Both the position numbers and the translations under genes were made by a program. A stretch of 46,320 nt of DNA from a virus, in the IMG/VR virus record IMGVR_UViG_3300028707_000001, positions 1 through 46,320 of that record, one strand, 5' to 3'. Below are positions 7,413-16,274 of the stretch, piece by piece (position 1 is the stretch's first letter; every line of letters starts with the position of its first letter). Under the pieces are notes generated by a model. The model was not told where the DNA came from. It searched no databases and saw nothing but the letters and a program-made list of their open reading frames with translations.

Positions 7413-8282
7413 ATCAGCTCCGGCGGTGAGGTCTTCGCGGACGTCTCCCACTACCAGTCCGCCGTGGACCTGGCCGCCTACGCCGACGCCGGCTACACCC
7501 GGATCGCGCTGAAGGCCACCGAGGGCACCGGCTACACCGATCCGACGTTCGCCGCCCGGTGGCGGGAGGCCGGCGGGCTCGGCCTGCACCGGGTCGCGTA
7601 CCACTTCCTGCGGACCCTGACCAGCGGCGGCGCCCAGTTCGACCGGCTGCTGGCCACGGTCAACGCCGCCGGCGGGCTCGCTCCCGGCGACGTGCTGTGC
7701 GCCGACGCCGAGGATGTCGGGTACGGCGGCAACGACGAGAGCAGGGCCGCCCGGATCGCCCGCGCCGCGGCGTGCACCATCGAGTTCACCGGCCGGGCGC
7801 TGGTCACCGGCCACCCCACCGGCTGGATCTACACCGGCCGGTGGTACGCCAACCCGGCGCGGATCACCGCGGCGCAGCACCCGGCCGGGTGGCGGCACCT
7901 GTGGATCAGCGACACCACCCCGGCCGAGGTCGAGTTGCCGGCCGGGTGGGTCCACGAGCAGGTCGTCGCGGTGCAGTACACCGACCATGCCAACCTGACG
8001 GGGATCCCCGGCACGGACGCGAGCTTCTATCTGGGGGACGAGGTCGAGGACGACATGACGCCGTCGGAACACGCGATGCTGGCGCAGAGCCACCATTTGC
8101 TGGAGAACGTCCTGGTGCCGGGCCAGGCGAAGCAGGCCGGCCAGATCGCCGGGCTCCAGGAGGCCGTGGCGCACCTGTCCGGTGGCACGGTGGACATGGC
8201 CGCGATCGAGGCCGCCGCCGAACGGGGCTCGGCCGACGCGCTCTCCCACATCCACGTCGTGACCGACCCGGTGACCTCGTGA
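7410..8282 (+). CDS. endolysin, GH25 muramidase
   Basis: 290 residues. Glycoside hydrolase family 25 lysozyme that cuts the MurNAc-GlcNAc bond of peptidoglycan. Seen: ADVSHYQ (Asp11), LKATEG (35-39), AYHFLR, and the catalytic pair D99/E101 in ADAEDVG, then a VAVQYTD strand. The ~200-residue catalytic domain is followed by an Ala-rich helical C-terminal region (about 215-290) without a recognised wall-binding repeat. No signal peptide, so release depends on the holin encoded 137 bases downstream. GTG 7410 is chosen from the promoter position and because the longer reading frame begins with Arg-rich non-coding sequence. Confidence 0.9.
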   Translation: MISSGGEVFADVSHYQSAVDLAAYADAGYTRIALKATEGTGYTDPTFAARWREAGGLGLHRVAYHFLRTLTSGGAQFDRLLATVNAAGGLAPGDVLCADAEDVGYGGNDESRAARIARAAACTIEFTGRALVTGHPTGWIYTGRWYANPARITAAQHPAGWRHLWISDTTPAEVELPAGWVHEQVVAVQYTDHANLTGIPGTDASFYLGDEVEDDMTPSEHAMLAQSHHLLENVLVPGQAKQAGQIAGLQEAVAHLSGGTVDMAAIEAAAERGSADALSHIHVVTDPVTS

Positions 8283-8422
8283 ACACGACCCGGTTCCGGG
8301 TCCGGCACCCCGGCCGGCTGGACCCCGCCGAGGCGCTGGCCGAGCTGGACATGCTCGAGGCCATCGGTGTGCTCACCGAGCCCGAAGACACCGACGAGGC
8401 AAGCCACGAGGTGGCCGAATGA
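8279..8422 (+). CDS. small hypothetical protein between lysin and holin
   Basis: 47 residues from GTG 8279, overlapping the lysin stop. Acidic and helical (HPGRLDPAEALAELDMLEAI); no membrane segment. Its place in the lysis cassette may hint at holin regulation, but that is a guess. Confidence 0.55.
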   Translation: MNTTRFRVRHPGRLDPAEALAELDMLEAIGVLTEPEDTDEASHEVAE

Positions 8423-8664
8423 CGCTGACCGAGACCGCGACCTATGTCCGGGACCTGTTCGAGCGGGCCGCCGCCACCTTTGTGCAGGCGTTCCTGGCCG
8501 CGCTGGTCGCGGCGAACTGGTTCGACCTGTCCCACATCCGGGATCTCTCGGTACTCCAGACCGCAGGCGTGGCGGGACTGGCCGCCGTGCTGTCGCTGGT
8601 CAAGGGCGCGATAGCCAAGCTGATCGGTAACCGGGACTCGGCGAGCCTGGCCCCCGGTGTCTGA
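8419..8664 (+). CDS. holin, r1t type
   Basis: 81 residues with two hydrophobic helices (about 19-36 and 47-63) and the pattern RAAATFVQAFLAAL ... LAAVLSLVKGAIAKLIGNRDSASL that I associate with phage r1t-like holins of actinophages. It would make membrane holes that let the cytoplasmic GH25 lysin reach the wall. ATGA overlap with the previous gene; directly after the lysin, as expected for a lysis cassette. Confidence 0.85.
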   Translation: MTLTETATYVRDLFERAAATFVQAFLAALVAANWFDLSHIRDLSVLQTAGVAGLAAVLSLVKGAIAKLIGNRDSASLAPGV

Positions 8665-9142
8665 CCTGCACTCCGTCCCGGCCCCGGCCGAGAGCCGACC
8701 CCGGGGCAACGGCAAGCTGGAGCGCGGCGGCATCCGGATCGCGCTGATCCAGCAGCTCGCAATCGGCACGTCGAATCAGCGGGAGCTGGCTGACCTGTTC
8801 GACGTCTCGCAGCCGGCTATCCACTACTTCGCCGAGCGGCACCGGGCTGAGATCGAGGCGCTGCGCGAGACCACGATGGAGCGCACCTTGGCGATGGGCC
8901 TGTGGATCGCGGACAAGTTCGCCCGGGTCGGGGAGTACCAGTCGGACGCGGAGGCGGTCAACGGCTGGCACGAGACGGTCACCGAGGACGGCCCGGTTCC
9001 GTTGGACGCGGCGCTGCTGCGGGCCAAGCATGCGGCGATGCGCGCCGTGGCCGAGGAGTTGGGCCAGCTCCGGACCGTTGTGGACGAGACCGTGACCGTC
9101 CGCTACGAGCTGGTCGGCGTGGACCCAGAGGCGCTGCGGTGA
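8657..9142 (+). CDS. terminase small subunit-like protein
   Basis: 161 residues from GTG 8657. An N-terminal helix-turn-helix region (GGIRIALIQQLAIGTSNQRELADLFDVSQPAIHYFAERH, about 25-60) is followed by helical segments (RAKHAAMRAVAEELGQL) and a short C-terminal strand. This is the usual architecture of small terminase subunits, which bind the packaging site and recruit the large subunit. The large subunit lies 1 kb downstream with three small genes between, an arrangement seen in other actinophages. Assigned by HTH plus position. Confidence 0.65.
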   Translation: MSDLHSVPAPAESRPRGNGKLERGGIRIALIQQLAIGTSNQRELADLFDVSQPAIHYFAERHRAEIEALRETTMERTLAMGLWIADKFARVGEYQSDAEAVNGWHETVTEDGPVPLDAALLRAKHAAMRAVAEELGQLRTVVDETVTVRYELVGVDPEALR

Positions 9143-9249
9143 TGGATCCCGTGATGGCGAGCATCATTCGCAGAACCCTGCTCGCGGCTGCGCTCGGCGC
9201 TTTGGTGTGGGCTGTCGTCATTGGCGTCGCCGTCTATGGAGTGAAGTGA
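9142..9249 (+). CDS. single-pass small membrane protein
   Basis: 35 residues from ATG 9142 (TGATG overlap). IIRRTLLAAALGALVWAVVIGVAVYGVK is essentially one transmembrane helix behind Arg residues. Too short for most gene callers. Function unknown; a small lysis or membrane helper is possible. Confidence 0.5.
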   Translation: MDPVMASIIRRTLLAAALGALVWAVVIGVAVYGVK

Positions 9250-9250
9250 C

Positions 9251-9595
9251 ATGCCCCGCCAGGTTGTCGTCGCGATCGACCCGGCCGACCTGCCGATCCG
9301 CCGGGGCCCGTTCATGTCGGCCGACCCGGCGCTGGCCAACCTGGCGGCCGACGAGCAGGTCATGCCCGAGACGGACGCGTTGGCCAGCGGCCACACCTAC
9401 CCGACCGCGCTGGAGCTGCACCGGCAGACGCTGCGGGACCGGGCCGTCCTCGCGCTGGACGTCAACGCCGCGTACCTCGCGCTGAACCCGCCGACGGCCG
9501 GCCAGGTGGCGACCCAGGTGGGCCGGCTGACCCGGGAGTGTTCGGGCCTGATCCGGCTGGCGCTGGACCTGCTCGACTCCACGGACGGGACGTGA
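9251..9595 (+). CDS. hypothetical protein, packaging region
   Basis: 114 residues, mainly helical (TALELHRQTLRDRAVLALDVNAAYLALNPP; CSGLIRLALDLLDST). Resembles short conserved proteins placed before terminase genes in actinophages. Function unknown. Confidence 0.6.
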   Translation: MPRQVVVAIDPADLPIRRGPFMSADPALANLAADEQVMPETDALASGHTYPTALELHRQTLRDRAVLALDVNAAYLALNPPTAGQVATQVGRLTRECSGLIRLALDLLDSTDGT

Positions 9596-10158
9596 AGCCC
9601 CCCGCGCACTTGGCGCATCTTCGCCGGGACGGATCGGGGCGCCCGGTCCCGTACATCAACGTCATGGGCGCTCATGACGTTGTGGATCGGTGGCGAATCG
9701 CCTACGACCGCAACCTAGGCGAGATCGCCGCCTTCTACGATGACGACCCGTCCGGAGAGCCCAACTTCCTGCGGCAGTCCATTCAGCGACAACGCGAGTG
9801 CGCCCGCCTCGGACTGTGCCAAGTCTGCGCCCGGCCTGTGGACTGGCCTGATCGGCGGATCGTCATCTCCTCGGTGTCGGTTGAGGTCGTCACACTTCGG
9901 GGTCGGCACGCTGCCGTGGTTACCGAGCCGTGGCTGTGCCCAGACTGCGCCGACTTCGCCACCCGCGTGTGCCCGGCGCTTATCCGCCGCGGTCGCGACG
10001 ATGACCTGACCGTGGTGCCGGTGGCTCGCCCGGAGCGCTGCCAACTGGTGATATCTCGGGGCTGGATCGACGGTCGATACGAGGCGGCAACCAAGGCGAG
10101 CCCGGTTGCCATGTGGGTCAAGATCTACCTGTCCGCCAGCGCGACGCAAGTAGCGTGA
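9592..10158 (+). CDS. zinc-ribbon-like hypothetical protein
   Basis: 188 residues from GTG 9592, overlapping the previous stop. Two knuckles, CQVC and CPDC, plus a further Cys (RVCPAL) suggest a zinc ribbon around residues 80-130. It overlaps the terminase start by 4 bases, so it is co-translated with packaging genes. Family not recognised. Confidence 0.65.
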   Translation: MKPPAHLAHLRRDGSGRPVPYINVMGAHDVVDRWRIAYDRNLGEIAAFYDDDPSGEPNFLRQSIQRQRECARLGLCQVCARPVDWPDRRIVISSVSVEVVTLRGRHAAVVTEPWLCPDCADFATRVCPALIRRGRDDDLTVVPVARPERCQLVISRGWIDGRYEAATKASPVAMWVKIYLSASATQVA

Positions 10159-11501
10159 CGGCGCTCGCGCACCGGTACTTCCCCCGCGGCGGTTGCCGCA
10201 CCCTGTTCGCGCTCCGGGACGCTGAGGTCCTGTCCAGCGGGCCGGCCGGCACCGGCAAGAGCCGCGCCTGTCTGGAGAAGCTGCACGCCTGCATGCTGGC
10301 CAACCCGGGCGCCCGCGCGCTGATCGTCCGCAAGACTGCCGAGTCGCTGACCACGACGGCCCTAGTCACCTGGCGGCAGCACGTCGTGCCCGAGGCGCTG
10401 ACGGCCGGGCTGGTCACCTTCTACGGCGGCAGCGCCGAGGAGCCGGCGCAGTACCGGTACGGCACCGGCTCGCGGGTGATGATCGGCGGGATGAACAAGC
10501 CGAGCCGGATCATGTCCACCGAGTACGACATGATCTATGTACAGGAGGCCGTCGAGCTCACCCCGGACGACTGGGAGGCGCTGACCACGCGGCTCCGCAA
10601 CGGGGTGATGAGCTTCCAGCAGTTGATCGCGGATACGAACCCGGACCGGCCGACGCACTGGCTGGCCGAGCGCTGCTCGTCCGGCGCCACGGTCCAGGTC
10701 GAGTCCCGGCACACCGACAACCCGCGGATCTACGACGACGTGACCGACCTGCCGCCGGCACCCGGGGACGTCGAGTCGCACGAGCGGCGGTACCGGCTGA
10801 GCGAGTTCGGCGCCGCCTACATGGCCCGGCTGGACAGCCTCACGGGCGTGCGCCGGCTGCGACTGCGGGACGGCAAGTGGGTCGCGGCCGAGGGGATCAT
10901 CTACGAGGAGTACGACCCGGCCGTCCACCTGATCCCGCCGTTCCCGATCCCGGCGGACTGGGCTCGGTACTGGTCGGTGGACTTCGGTTACCGGCACCCG
11001 TTCGTCCTGCAGATGTGGGCCGAGGGCCCGGACGGGGACCTGTACCGCTACCGGGAGCTGTTCGGCACTCAGCGCACGGTGGACGAGTGGGCGACCGCGG
11101 CGCTGGAGCAGGTCGCCGAGCGGGCTGGGCCGGGCTGGCGCTGGACGGAGCCGAGGCCGGCCGCGATCATCTGCGACCACGACGCGGAGAACCGGGCCAC
11201 CTTCGAAAGGTGCGTCGGGCAGTCCACCCGGGCGGCGGACAAGCGGGTCAACGCGGGCATCGACGCGGTAAAAGTTAGGCTCCGTGATCGGCGTCTCTAC
11301 CTGTTCCGGGGCGCGAGGGTGCATGCTGACCCTGACCTACTCGAGGCGCACCGCCCGTCGTGCACCGAGGAGGAGATCTCCGGCTACGTCTGGGATGCCC
11401 GCCGGGAGTCTCCTGTGAAGGAGATGGACGACGGGTGCGACGCGCTGCGGTACATGGTGACGTACCGGGATCTGGGCGGTCGCAGCTCGATCCGGTTCTA
11501 G
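10155..11501 (+). CDS. terL: terminase large subunit
   Basis: 448 residues from GTG 10155. ATPase and nuclease motor that packages DNA into the prohead. Walker A GPAGTGKS at 29-36, a Walker B-like segment YDMIYVQEAVE near 122-132, and C-terminal RNase H-like nuclease acidic residues in WSVDFGY (D276), ICDHDAEN (D341) and MDDGCDALRYM near 425. Length and domain order are those of phage large terminases. Partner: the HTH protein at 8657. Confidence 0.93.
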   Translation: MTALAHRYFPRGGCRTLFALRDAEVLSSGPAGTGKSRACLEKLHACMLANPGARALIVRKTAESLTTTALVTWRQHVVPEALTAGLVTFYGGSAEEPAQYRYGTGSRVMIGGMNKPSRIMSTEYDMIYVQEAVELTPDDWEALTTRLRNGVMSFQQLIADTNPDRPTHWLAERCSSGATVQVESRHTDNPRIYDDVTDLPPAPGDVESHERRYRLSEFGAAYMARLDSLTGVRRLRLRDGKWVAAEGIIYEEYDPAVHLIPPFPIPADWARYWSVDFGYRHPFVLQMWAEGPDGDLYRYRELFGTQRTVDEWATAALEQVAERAGPGWRWTEPRPAAIICDHDAENRATFERCVGQSTRAADKRVNAGIDAVKVRLRDRRLYLFRGARVHADPDLLEAHRPSCTEEEISGYVWDARRESPVKEMDDGCDALRYMVTYRDLGGRSSIRF

Positions 11502-11569
11502 GTCTGGCCGCCGCTCCGCTGCCCCGCCGCCGTTCCCTGCTCGGCTTGGCCCTGGCCCGAGTCAAGGCG

Positions 11570-11737
11570 GTGCCATGGTCGGTGGCGGCCCGCGCCCGGC
11601 CGTACGTCATGCCGGGTGCCGGGCTGGCCAGCTTCACCGTCGGCGCGTTCACCTGGTCCACGGTGGCCGGCTGGATGGCGCTCGGCGCGGCCCTGTTCGC
11701 GCTGGACTGGTACGGCGACCGGGCCGGATCCTCGTGA
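11570..11737 (+). CDS. small membrane protein between terminase and portal
   Basis: 55 residues from GTG 11570; a TTG at 11543 would add 9 residues (LALARVKAV). Two hydrophobic segments (PGAGLASFTVGAFTW; VAGWMALGAALFALDW). It overlaps the portal start. Small membrane proteins at this position occur in other actinophages. Start uncertain. Confidence 0.5.
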   Translation: MPWSVAARARPYVMPGAGLASFTVGAFTWSTVAGWMALGAALFALDWYGDRAGSS

Positions 11738-13047
11738 GCTTCGTCGGGGCGGTCGCGGCCAGCGTGCGCAACGCCGCGCCCGTCCCGTACTCCCAGCCGG
11801 CGCCGCTGGGCATCTGGTCCTCGATGCTGGCCCGGACCTCGATGACCGCGCAACTGGCCGCGATGGGCAACGTCAGCACCCTGTTCGCCGTGGTGTCCGC
11901 CATCGCCGAGTCCACCGCGGCGCAAGAGTGGTACCTGGAGCGGGTGGTCCCGGACGGCCGGCGCACCTTCGGCCCGATGGAGCCGGCCCGGACGCAGATC
12001 GTCAAGCACCCGGCGCTGGACCTGTGGCAGACCCCGAATCCGTTCTACTCCCGGTATGACCTCGTCGAGACCTCCACCCAGCATCTGAAGCTGACCGGCG
12101 AGGCATGGTGGGTGCTGGCCACCGACCCGCGGGCGCCGGCCCTGCCGCTGGAGATCTGGCCGGTGCGCCCGGACCGGATGGCCCCGGTGCCGCACCCGAC
12201 GGAGTTCATCTCCGGGTACGTCTACACCGCCCCGGACGGCGAGCGGGTGCCGCTGGAGTTGTCCCAGGTGATCCAGGTCAAGACGCCGAACCCCTTGGAT
12301 CCGTACCGCGGCATGGGCCCGGTGCAGGCCCTGCTGGCAGACCTGGACAGCGTGCGCTACAGCGCCGAGTGGAACCGCCGGTTCTTCCTCAATGACGCCA
12401 CCCCCGGCGGCATCATCGAGATGGACGACAGCCTCCCGGACTCCGAGTTCGAGAAGATGAAGGCCCGCTGGTATGAGAACCACCGGGGCGTCGGCAACGC
12501 ACACCGGGTGGCGTTCCTGGAGCGGGCGCACTGGAAAGACCGCCAGTTCACCATGCGGGACATGCAGTTCACCGAGCTGCGCAGCCTGAGCCGGGACATC
12601 ATCCGCGAGGCGTTCCGGGTGCACAAGTCCACCCTCGGCCAGAGCGACGACGTGAACCGGGCCAACGCCGAGGCGGCCGACTACCAGCTGGCGAAGTGGA
12701 ACGTGGAGCCGACGCTGGAGCGGTTCCGGGGCGCGCTGAACAGCCGGCTGCTGCCCCGTTACGCCGCGAACTCCCCGGTGCTGTTCGGGTTCGAGTCCCC
12801 GGTGCCGGAGGACGAGGCGGCCGAGAACGCGGAGCTGACCGCGAAGACGGGCGCCTACAAGACGCTGATCGACGCCGGGGTGGACCCGATGGACGCGGCC
12901 ATGACCTGTGGCCTGCCGCCGATGAAGTCCGCGCCGAAGCCGAAGCCCGCCCCCGTACCGCCGGCCCTGCCGGTGCCGGACCCGGAGCAGGCGGACGCCC
13001 GGCTCAACGGCCATCACAAGCCGACTGGAGAGGTGGTGCGGGCATGA
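11734..13047 (+). CDS. portal protein, HK97 family
   Basis: 437 residues from GTG 11734. Forms the dodecameric ring at the DNA-entry vertex. Recognised from the phage_portal pattern: VSAIAESTAAQEWYL, HPALDLWQTPNPF, LTGEAWWVL, VIQVKTPNPLDPYRGMGPVQALLADLD, SAEWNRRFFLNDATPGGII, and the clip/crown part RVAFLERAHWKDRQFTMRDMQF. A Pro/Lys-rich tail (KPKPAPVPPALPVP) ends the protein. Position between terminase and protease fits. Confidence 0.9.
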   Translation: MSFVGAVAASVRNAAPVPYSQPAPLGIWSSMLARTSMTAQLAAMGNVSTLFAVVSAIAESTAAQEWYLERVVPDGRRTFGPMEPARTQIVKHPALDLWQTPNPFYSRYDLVETSTQHLKLTGEAWWVLATDPRAPALPLEIWPVRPDRMAPVPHPTEFISGYVYTAPDGERVPLELSQVIQVKTPNPLDPYRGMGPVQALLADLDSVRYSAEWNRRFFLNDATPGGIIEMDDSLPDSEFEKMKARWYENHRGVGNAHRVAFLERAHWKDRQFTMRDMQFTELRSLSRDIIREAFRVHKSTLGQSDDVNRANAEAADYQLAKWNVEPTLERFRGALNSRLLPRYAANSPVLFGFESPVPEDEAAENAELTAKTGAYKTLIDAGVDPMDAAMTCGLPPMKSAPKPKPAPVPPALPVPDPEQADARLNGHHKPTGEVVRA

Positions 13048-13820
13048 ACGGAATCACCGTGCCGGGCCTGGAGGACTACCTGGCCCGCCGCGACGCAGCC
13101 CGGCCGCGGGCGGTCGCTCGGACCGAGTCCTGGTACCGGATCGAGAATGCCGACGGCGGGGACACCGCCACGATCACGATCTACGACGAGATCGGGTGGT
13201 TCGGCACCACAGCCCGGGAGTTCATCGACGAGCTGGCGGCCATCGATGCGGCCAGCCTGGACGTCCACCTCAATACCCCCGGTGGCGAGGTGTGGGACGG
13301 CGTGGCGATCTACAACGCGTTGATGCAGCACCCGGCCACGGTGACGACCACGGTGGACAGCCTGGCCGCGAGCATCGGCAGCCTCATCGCTCAGGCCGGC
13401 GACAACCGGGTGATGGCCAAGGCGTCCCAGATGATGGTCCACGACCCGAAGGCGGGCGCGTTCGGTGGTGCCGCCGAACTGCGCAAGGGCGCCGAGATGC
13501 TGGATCAGGTGACGAAGATGATCGCGACCGTCTATGCCGACCGGGGGGGCGGCACGGTGGCGTTCTGGCGGGCCGCGATGACCGCTGAGTCCTGGTATTC
13601 GGCCGAGGAGGCCAAGCGCGCCGGGCTGGCCGACGCGGTCTACGGCGACGCGCCGGCCGAGGCTGTGGCCGCGTCCTGGGACCTGTCCACGTTCCGGCAC
13701 ACCGACCGCCGCAAGGCGTCCGCCCCGCCGATGCCCGCGGCCCGCGCCGTCGCCCGCGCGGGCGACTTCCGCTGGGATCCCGAAGTCTTCCGCACGGCCC
13801 TGAAGGAGGCATTCAAGTGA
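13044..13820 (+). CDS. prohead maturation protease, ClpP-like (S14)
   Basis: 258 residues from ATG 13044 (ATGA overlap). Serine protease that trims the capsid precursor. Seen: DVHLNTPGGEVWDGVAIYNAL (ClpP oxyanion region), the nucleophile S110 in DSLAASIGS, and H133 in MMVHDPKAG. The C-terminal ~45 residues are Ala/Arg-rich. Placed between portal and capsid genes as in HK97-like modules; the substrate is presumably the capsid delta domain of the next gene. Confidence 0.88.
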   Translation: MNGITVPGLEDYLARRDAARPRAVARTESWYRIENADGGDTATITIYDEIGWFGTTAREFIDELAAIDAASLDVHLNTPGGEVWDGVAIYNALMQHPATVTTTVDSLAASIGSLIAQAGDNRVMAKASQMMVHDPKAGAFGGAAELRKGAEMLDQVTKMIATVYADRGGGTVAFWRAAMTAESWYSAEEAKRAGLADAVYGDAPAEAVAASWDLSTFRHTDRRKASAPPMPAARAVARAGDFRWDPEVFRTALKEAFK

Positions 13821-15160
13821 CGCAGACCATCCCGACGTCTCCGGCCGAGCTGGAGGAAATGCTCACCGAGCCGGATCGGATGAAGGACGTCTTCAACGAC
13901 CCGAAGGCGCTGACCGACTTCATCCGTTCCTACGCCAAGAACGTCTACGACCGGGACGCCGAACTGGTGGCGCAGGTCAAGGAGCAGACCGAGGCGACGC
14001 TGGCGCAGTGGCTCCGGGACAACCCGAACGCCGAGGTCGGCCGGCTGAACCTGAACCCGCTGACCGGGCCGAACAACCGCTACTCGCCGCTGCACAACAA
14101 GCGCGCGATCGGCGCCCCGCTGGACGGCAAGTTCGACGACCTGCAGGACTTCCTGTCGGTGATCTGGGACAAGGCCAACCTGACCAGTGAGCAGCTGGCC
14201 AAGAAGCAGATGATCCTCAACTACCAGGAGAAGGTCCCGTCCGAGGGCGGCTTCCTGGTCCCGGAGGAGTTCCGGGCCGAGATCCTGCGGCTGTCGCTGG
14301 AGACCTCGATCGTCCGGCCGCGGGCGCGGGTGATCCCGATGGGGTCGCAGACGCTGCGGTTCCCGGCGATCGACGACACCACCCACGCGTCCAGCGTGTA
14401 CGGCGGGATCATCGTCTACCGCACCGAGGAGGGTGGCGAGCTGACCGAGTCGGCCGCCAGCTTCGGCTCGATCAAGCTAGACGCGAGCAAGCAGACCGCG
14501 CTGGCGCACATCACGAACGAGCTGCTGCGGGACTCGGCCGGCGGGGCGGGGATCTTCTTCACCGAGATCGTGCCCGAGGCGTTCGCGTGGTTCGAGGACG
14601 TGGACTTCCTGACCGGCAACGGCGCCGGCGTGCCGCTCGGCGCGCTGTCGGTGGCCGGCAACACCGCGCTGGTCGCGGTGTCCGGTGAGACCGGCCAGAC
14701 GGCGACCACGATCGTGTGGGAGAACGTGCTCCGGATGTACGCCCGGATGCTGCCCTCCAGCCTGGATCGGGCGGTCTGGATCGCGAGCCCGGACACCTTC
14801 TTCGAGCTGGCCACGATGGCGCTGAGCGTGGGCACCAGCGGCTCGGCGGTGTGGCTCGTGGACGGCACCGGCTCGCCCCGGCTGATGCTGCTGGGCCGGC
14901 CGGTCATCATGAGCGAGAAGGCCCCGGCCGTGATGGGCACCCAGGGTGACCTCTCGTTCGTGGACTTCGGGATGTACCTGATCGGCGACCGTCAGAACAT
15001 GACGATCGAGTCGAGCCCGCACGTGAAGTTCACCTCGGACAAGACGACGTTCCGGTGCATCGCCCGCAACGACGGCCGCCCGTGGCTGCAGTCCCCGATC
15101 ACCCCGCACAACGGCTCCGCAACCCTGTCGCCGTTCGTCCAGCTCGCGACCAGGAGCTGA
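13817..15160 (+). CDS. major capsid protein, HK97 fold
   Basis: 447 residues from GTG 13817, with AAGGAGG 10-16 bases upstream of the start. The first ~130 residues are charged and helical (TSPAELEEMLTEPDRMKDVF, AKNVYDRDAELVAQVKEQTE), as for a delta/scaffold domain. EGGFLVPEEFRAEILRLSLE opens the mature HK97 fold, followed by VIPMGSQTLRFPAIDD, EGGELTESAASFGSIKL and FVDFGMYLIGDR. The capsid_family HK97 pattern is clear. No separate scaffold gene is seen, consistent with a fused delta domain cleaved by the upstream protease. Confidence 0.92.
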   Translation: MTQTIPTSPAELEEMLTEPDRMKDVFNDPKALTDFIRSYAKNVYDRDAELVAQVKEQTEATLAQWLRDNPNAEVGRLNLNPLTGPNNRYSPLHNKRAIGAPLDGKFDDLQDFLSVIWDKANLTSEQLAKKQMILNYQEKVPSEGGFLVPEEFRAEILRLSLETSIVRPRARVIPMGSQTLRFPAIDDTTHASSVYGGIIVYRTEEGGELTESAASFGSIKLDASKQTALAHITNELLRDSAGGAGIFFTEIVPEAFAWFEDVDFLTGNGAGVPLGALSVAGNTALVAVSGETGQTATTIVWENVLRMYARMLPSSLDRAVWIASPDTFFELATMALSVGTSGSAVWLVDGTGSPRLMLLGRPVIMSEKAPAVMGTQGDLSFVDFGMYLIGDRQNMTIESSPHVKFTSDKTTFRCIARNDGRPWLQSPITPHNGSATLSPFVQLATRS

Positions 15161-15162
15161 TC

Positions 15163-15396
15163 GTGGCCACCGTGACAGCGAAGGTCGTCTGCCGACAGAA
15201 GGTGGAGACCAACCTAGGCGAGCATCAGCGGCAGGCCCTGGTGGAGTTCGCGCCGGACTACGGCGATGGACGAAACGCCGAATGGGCTGCCGCCACGCCG
15301 CATCTGACGCTGTCGATGACGGTGAACGGCGCGGCGGCCACCGAGTTCGAGCCGGACGCCCGCTACACCCTGACTTTCACCCGGGAGGACTCATGA
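15163..15396 (+). CDS. small hypothetical head-region protein
   Basis: 77 residues from GTG 15163 with AGGAG just upstream. Beta-rich (VTAKVVCRQKVETN, HLTLSMTVNGAAATEFEPDARYTLTFT). Small proteins of this pattern follow the capsid gene in several actinophages. Possibly structural; function unknown. Confidence 0.6.
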   Translation: MATVTAKVVCRQKVETNLGEHQRQALVEFAPDYGDGRNAEWAAATPHLTLSMTVNGAAATEFEPDARYTLTFTREDS

Positions 15397-15704
15397 CCCG
15401 CCCGGACGGCCCGACCTGCGCCCGGTGTGCCTCGGGGGTGTGCTGTGCGTGCGGCTCGAGGATCTGTCTGCGGATGTCAGCCGCGGCGCAGGCCCGCCAC
15501 GACGCGGATCAGGTGCGGGCCGTCCGGCACTTCGCCAACCCGGCCACGTTCGGCCGCTCGGCCCCGGGTGGCCGGGCACCGGACCTGGCCGGCCGATGCG
15601 GCACGCTCCGCACCGCACGACCGCACTCTCGCCCGAGCGGCGGCCAGCAGGGTCGCGGCGGTAGGGCCAACCGCGCCGGCAGTCACGCCCCGGCGGGAGA
15701 GTAG
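15393..15704 (+). CDS. small Cys-rich hypothetical protein
   Basis: 103 residues from ATG 15393 (ATGA overlap). N-terminal CARCASGVCCACGSRIC suggests a metal-binding knuckle; the rest is Arg/Ala/Gly-rich and low in obvious structure. The start overlap and the ribosome site of the next gene just after it support reality, but the C-terminal half could be non-functional. Confidence 0.45.
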   Translation: MTRPDGPTCARCASGVCCACGSRICLRMSAAAQARHDADQVRAVRHFANPATFGRSAPGGRAPDLAGRCGTLRTARPHSRPSGGQQGRGGRANRAGSHAPAGE

Positions 15705-15710
15705 ATACCC

Positions 15711-16265
15711 ATGTTCATGCAGGGACTCGGACGAATCTTCGACCTGTCCACCGCCGTCGTGCCGGTGGACCTCAACACCGCCGACGCGGCCACCGGCAAG
15801 CGCATCTCGATGGCTAACGCGTCCGGCCTGACGATCATCCTGCACACCCTGGCCGGCGGCGCCGACGACCTCGTCATCGACGTCCAGCAGCACACTGCCT
15901 ACGTCAACGGCACCAGTGCCGACCTGGACTCGACCGCGGTCGCGTCCTCCACCGGGATCACCCAGTTCCACATCAAGGCTGAGACCGCGCTGGACGGCGA
16001 CGAGGCTTGGGTCAAGGTGAGCCAGGCCGAGGCGTCGGAGTGCACGGTCGTGGGAGCGACGTACGGCGCGATGCAGAAGCTGGTCGCGGTCTACGTTTCG
16101 GCGGCCCAGCTCGGTGACGGGTACTCCCACCTGTCCGCCAACCTGGCGTGCACCACGTCCACCTCGCAACTGGTGACGGTGCTCTACCTGCTGCACGACC
16201 TCGCGGTGCAGCGCAACCCGGTCAACATGGCCAACGCGCTGCGCCCCGGCGCGGCGAACGTCTGA
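15711..16265 (+). CDS. putative virion structural protein
   Basis: 184 residues from ATG 15711. No helix-rich enzymatic motifs; mostly beta/Ala-Thr composition (ASGLTIILHTLAGGADDLVIDVQQH, GITQFHIKAETALDGDEAWVKVSQ). It lies directly after the capsid cluster and has the look of head decoration or minor capsid proteins of actinophages. Exact role unknown. Confidence 0.6.
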   Translation: MFMQGLGRIFDLSTAVVPVDLNTADAATGKRISMANASGLTIILHTLAGGADDLVIDVQQHTAYVNGTSADLDSTAVASSTGITQFHIKAETALDGDEAWVKVSQAEASECTVVGATYGAMQKLVAVYVSAAQLGDGYSHLSANLACTTSTSQLVTVLYLLHDLAVQRNPVNMANALRPGAANV

Positions 16266-16274
16266 GGAGGCGAG

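Noticed and set aside
11275-13017. 580-codon minus frame opposite the portal gene
   Set aside because: His/Arg/Val-rich shadow of the portal codons; no ribosome site or conserved motif.
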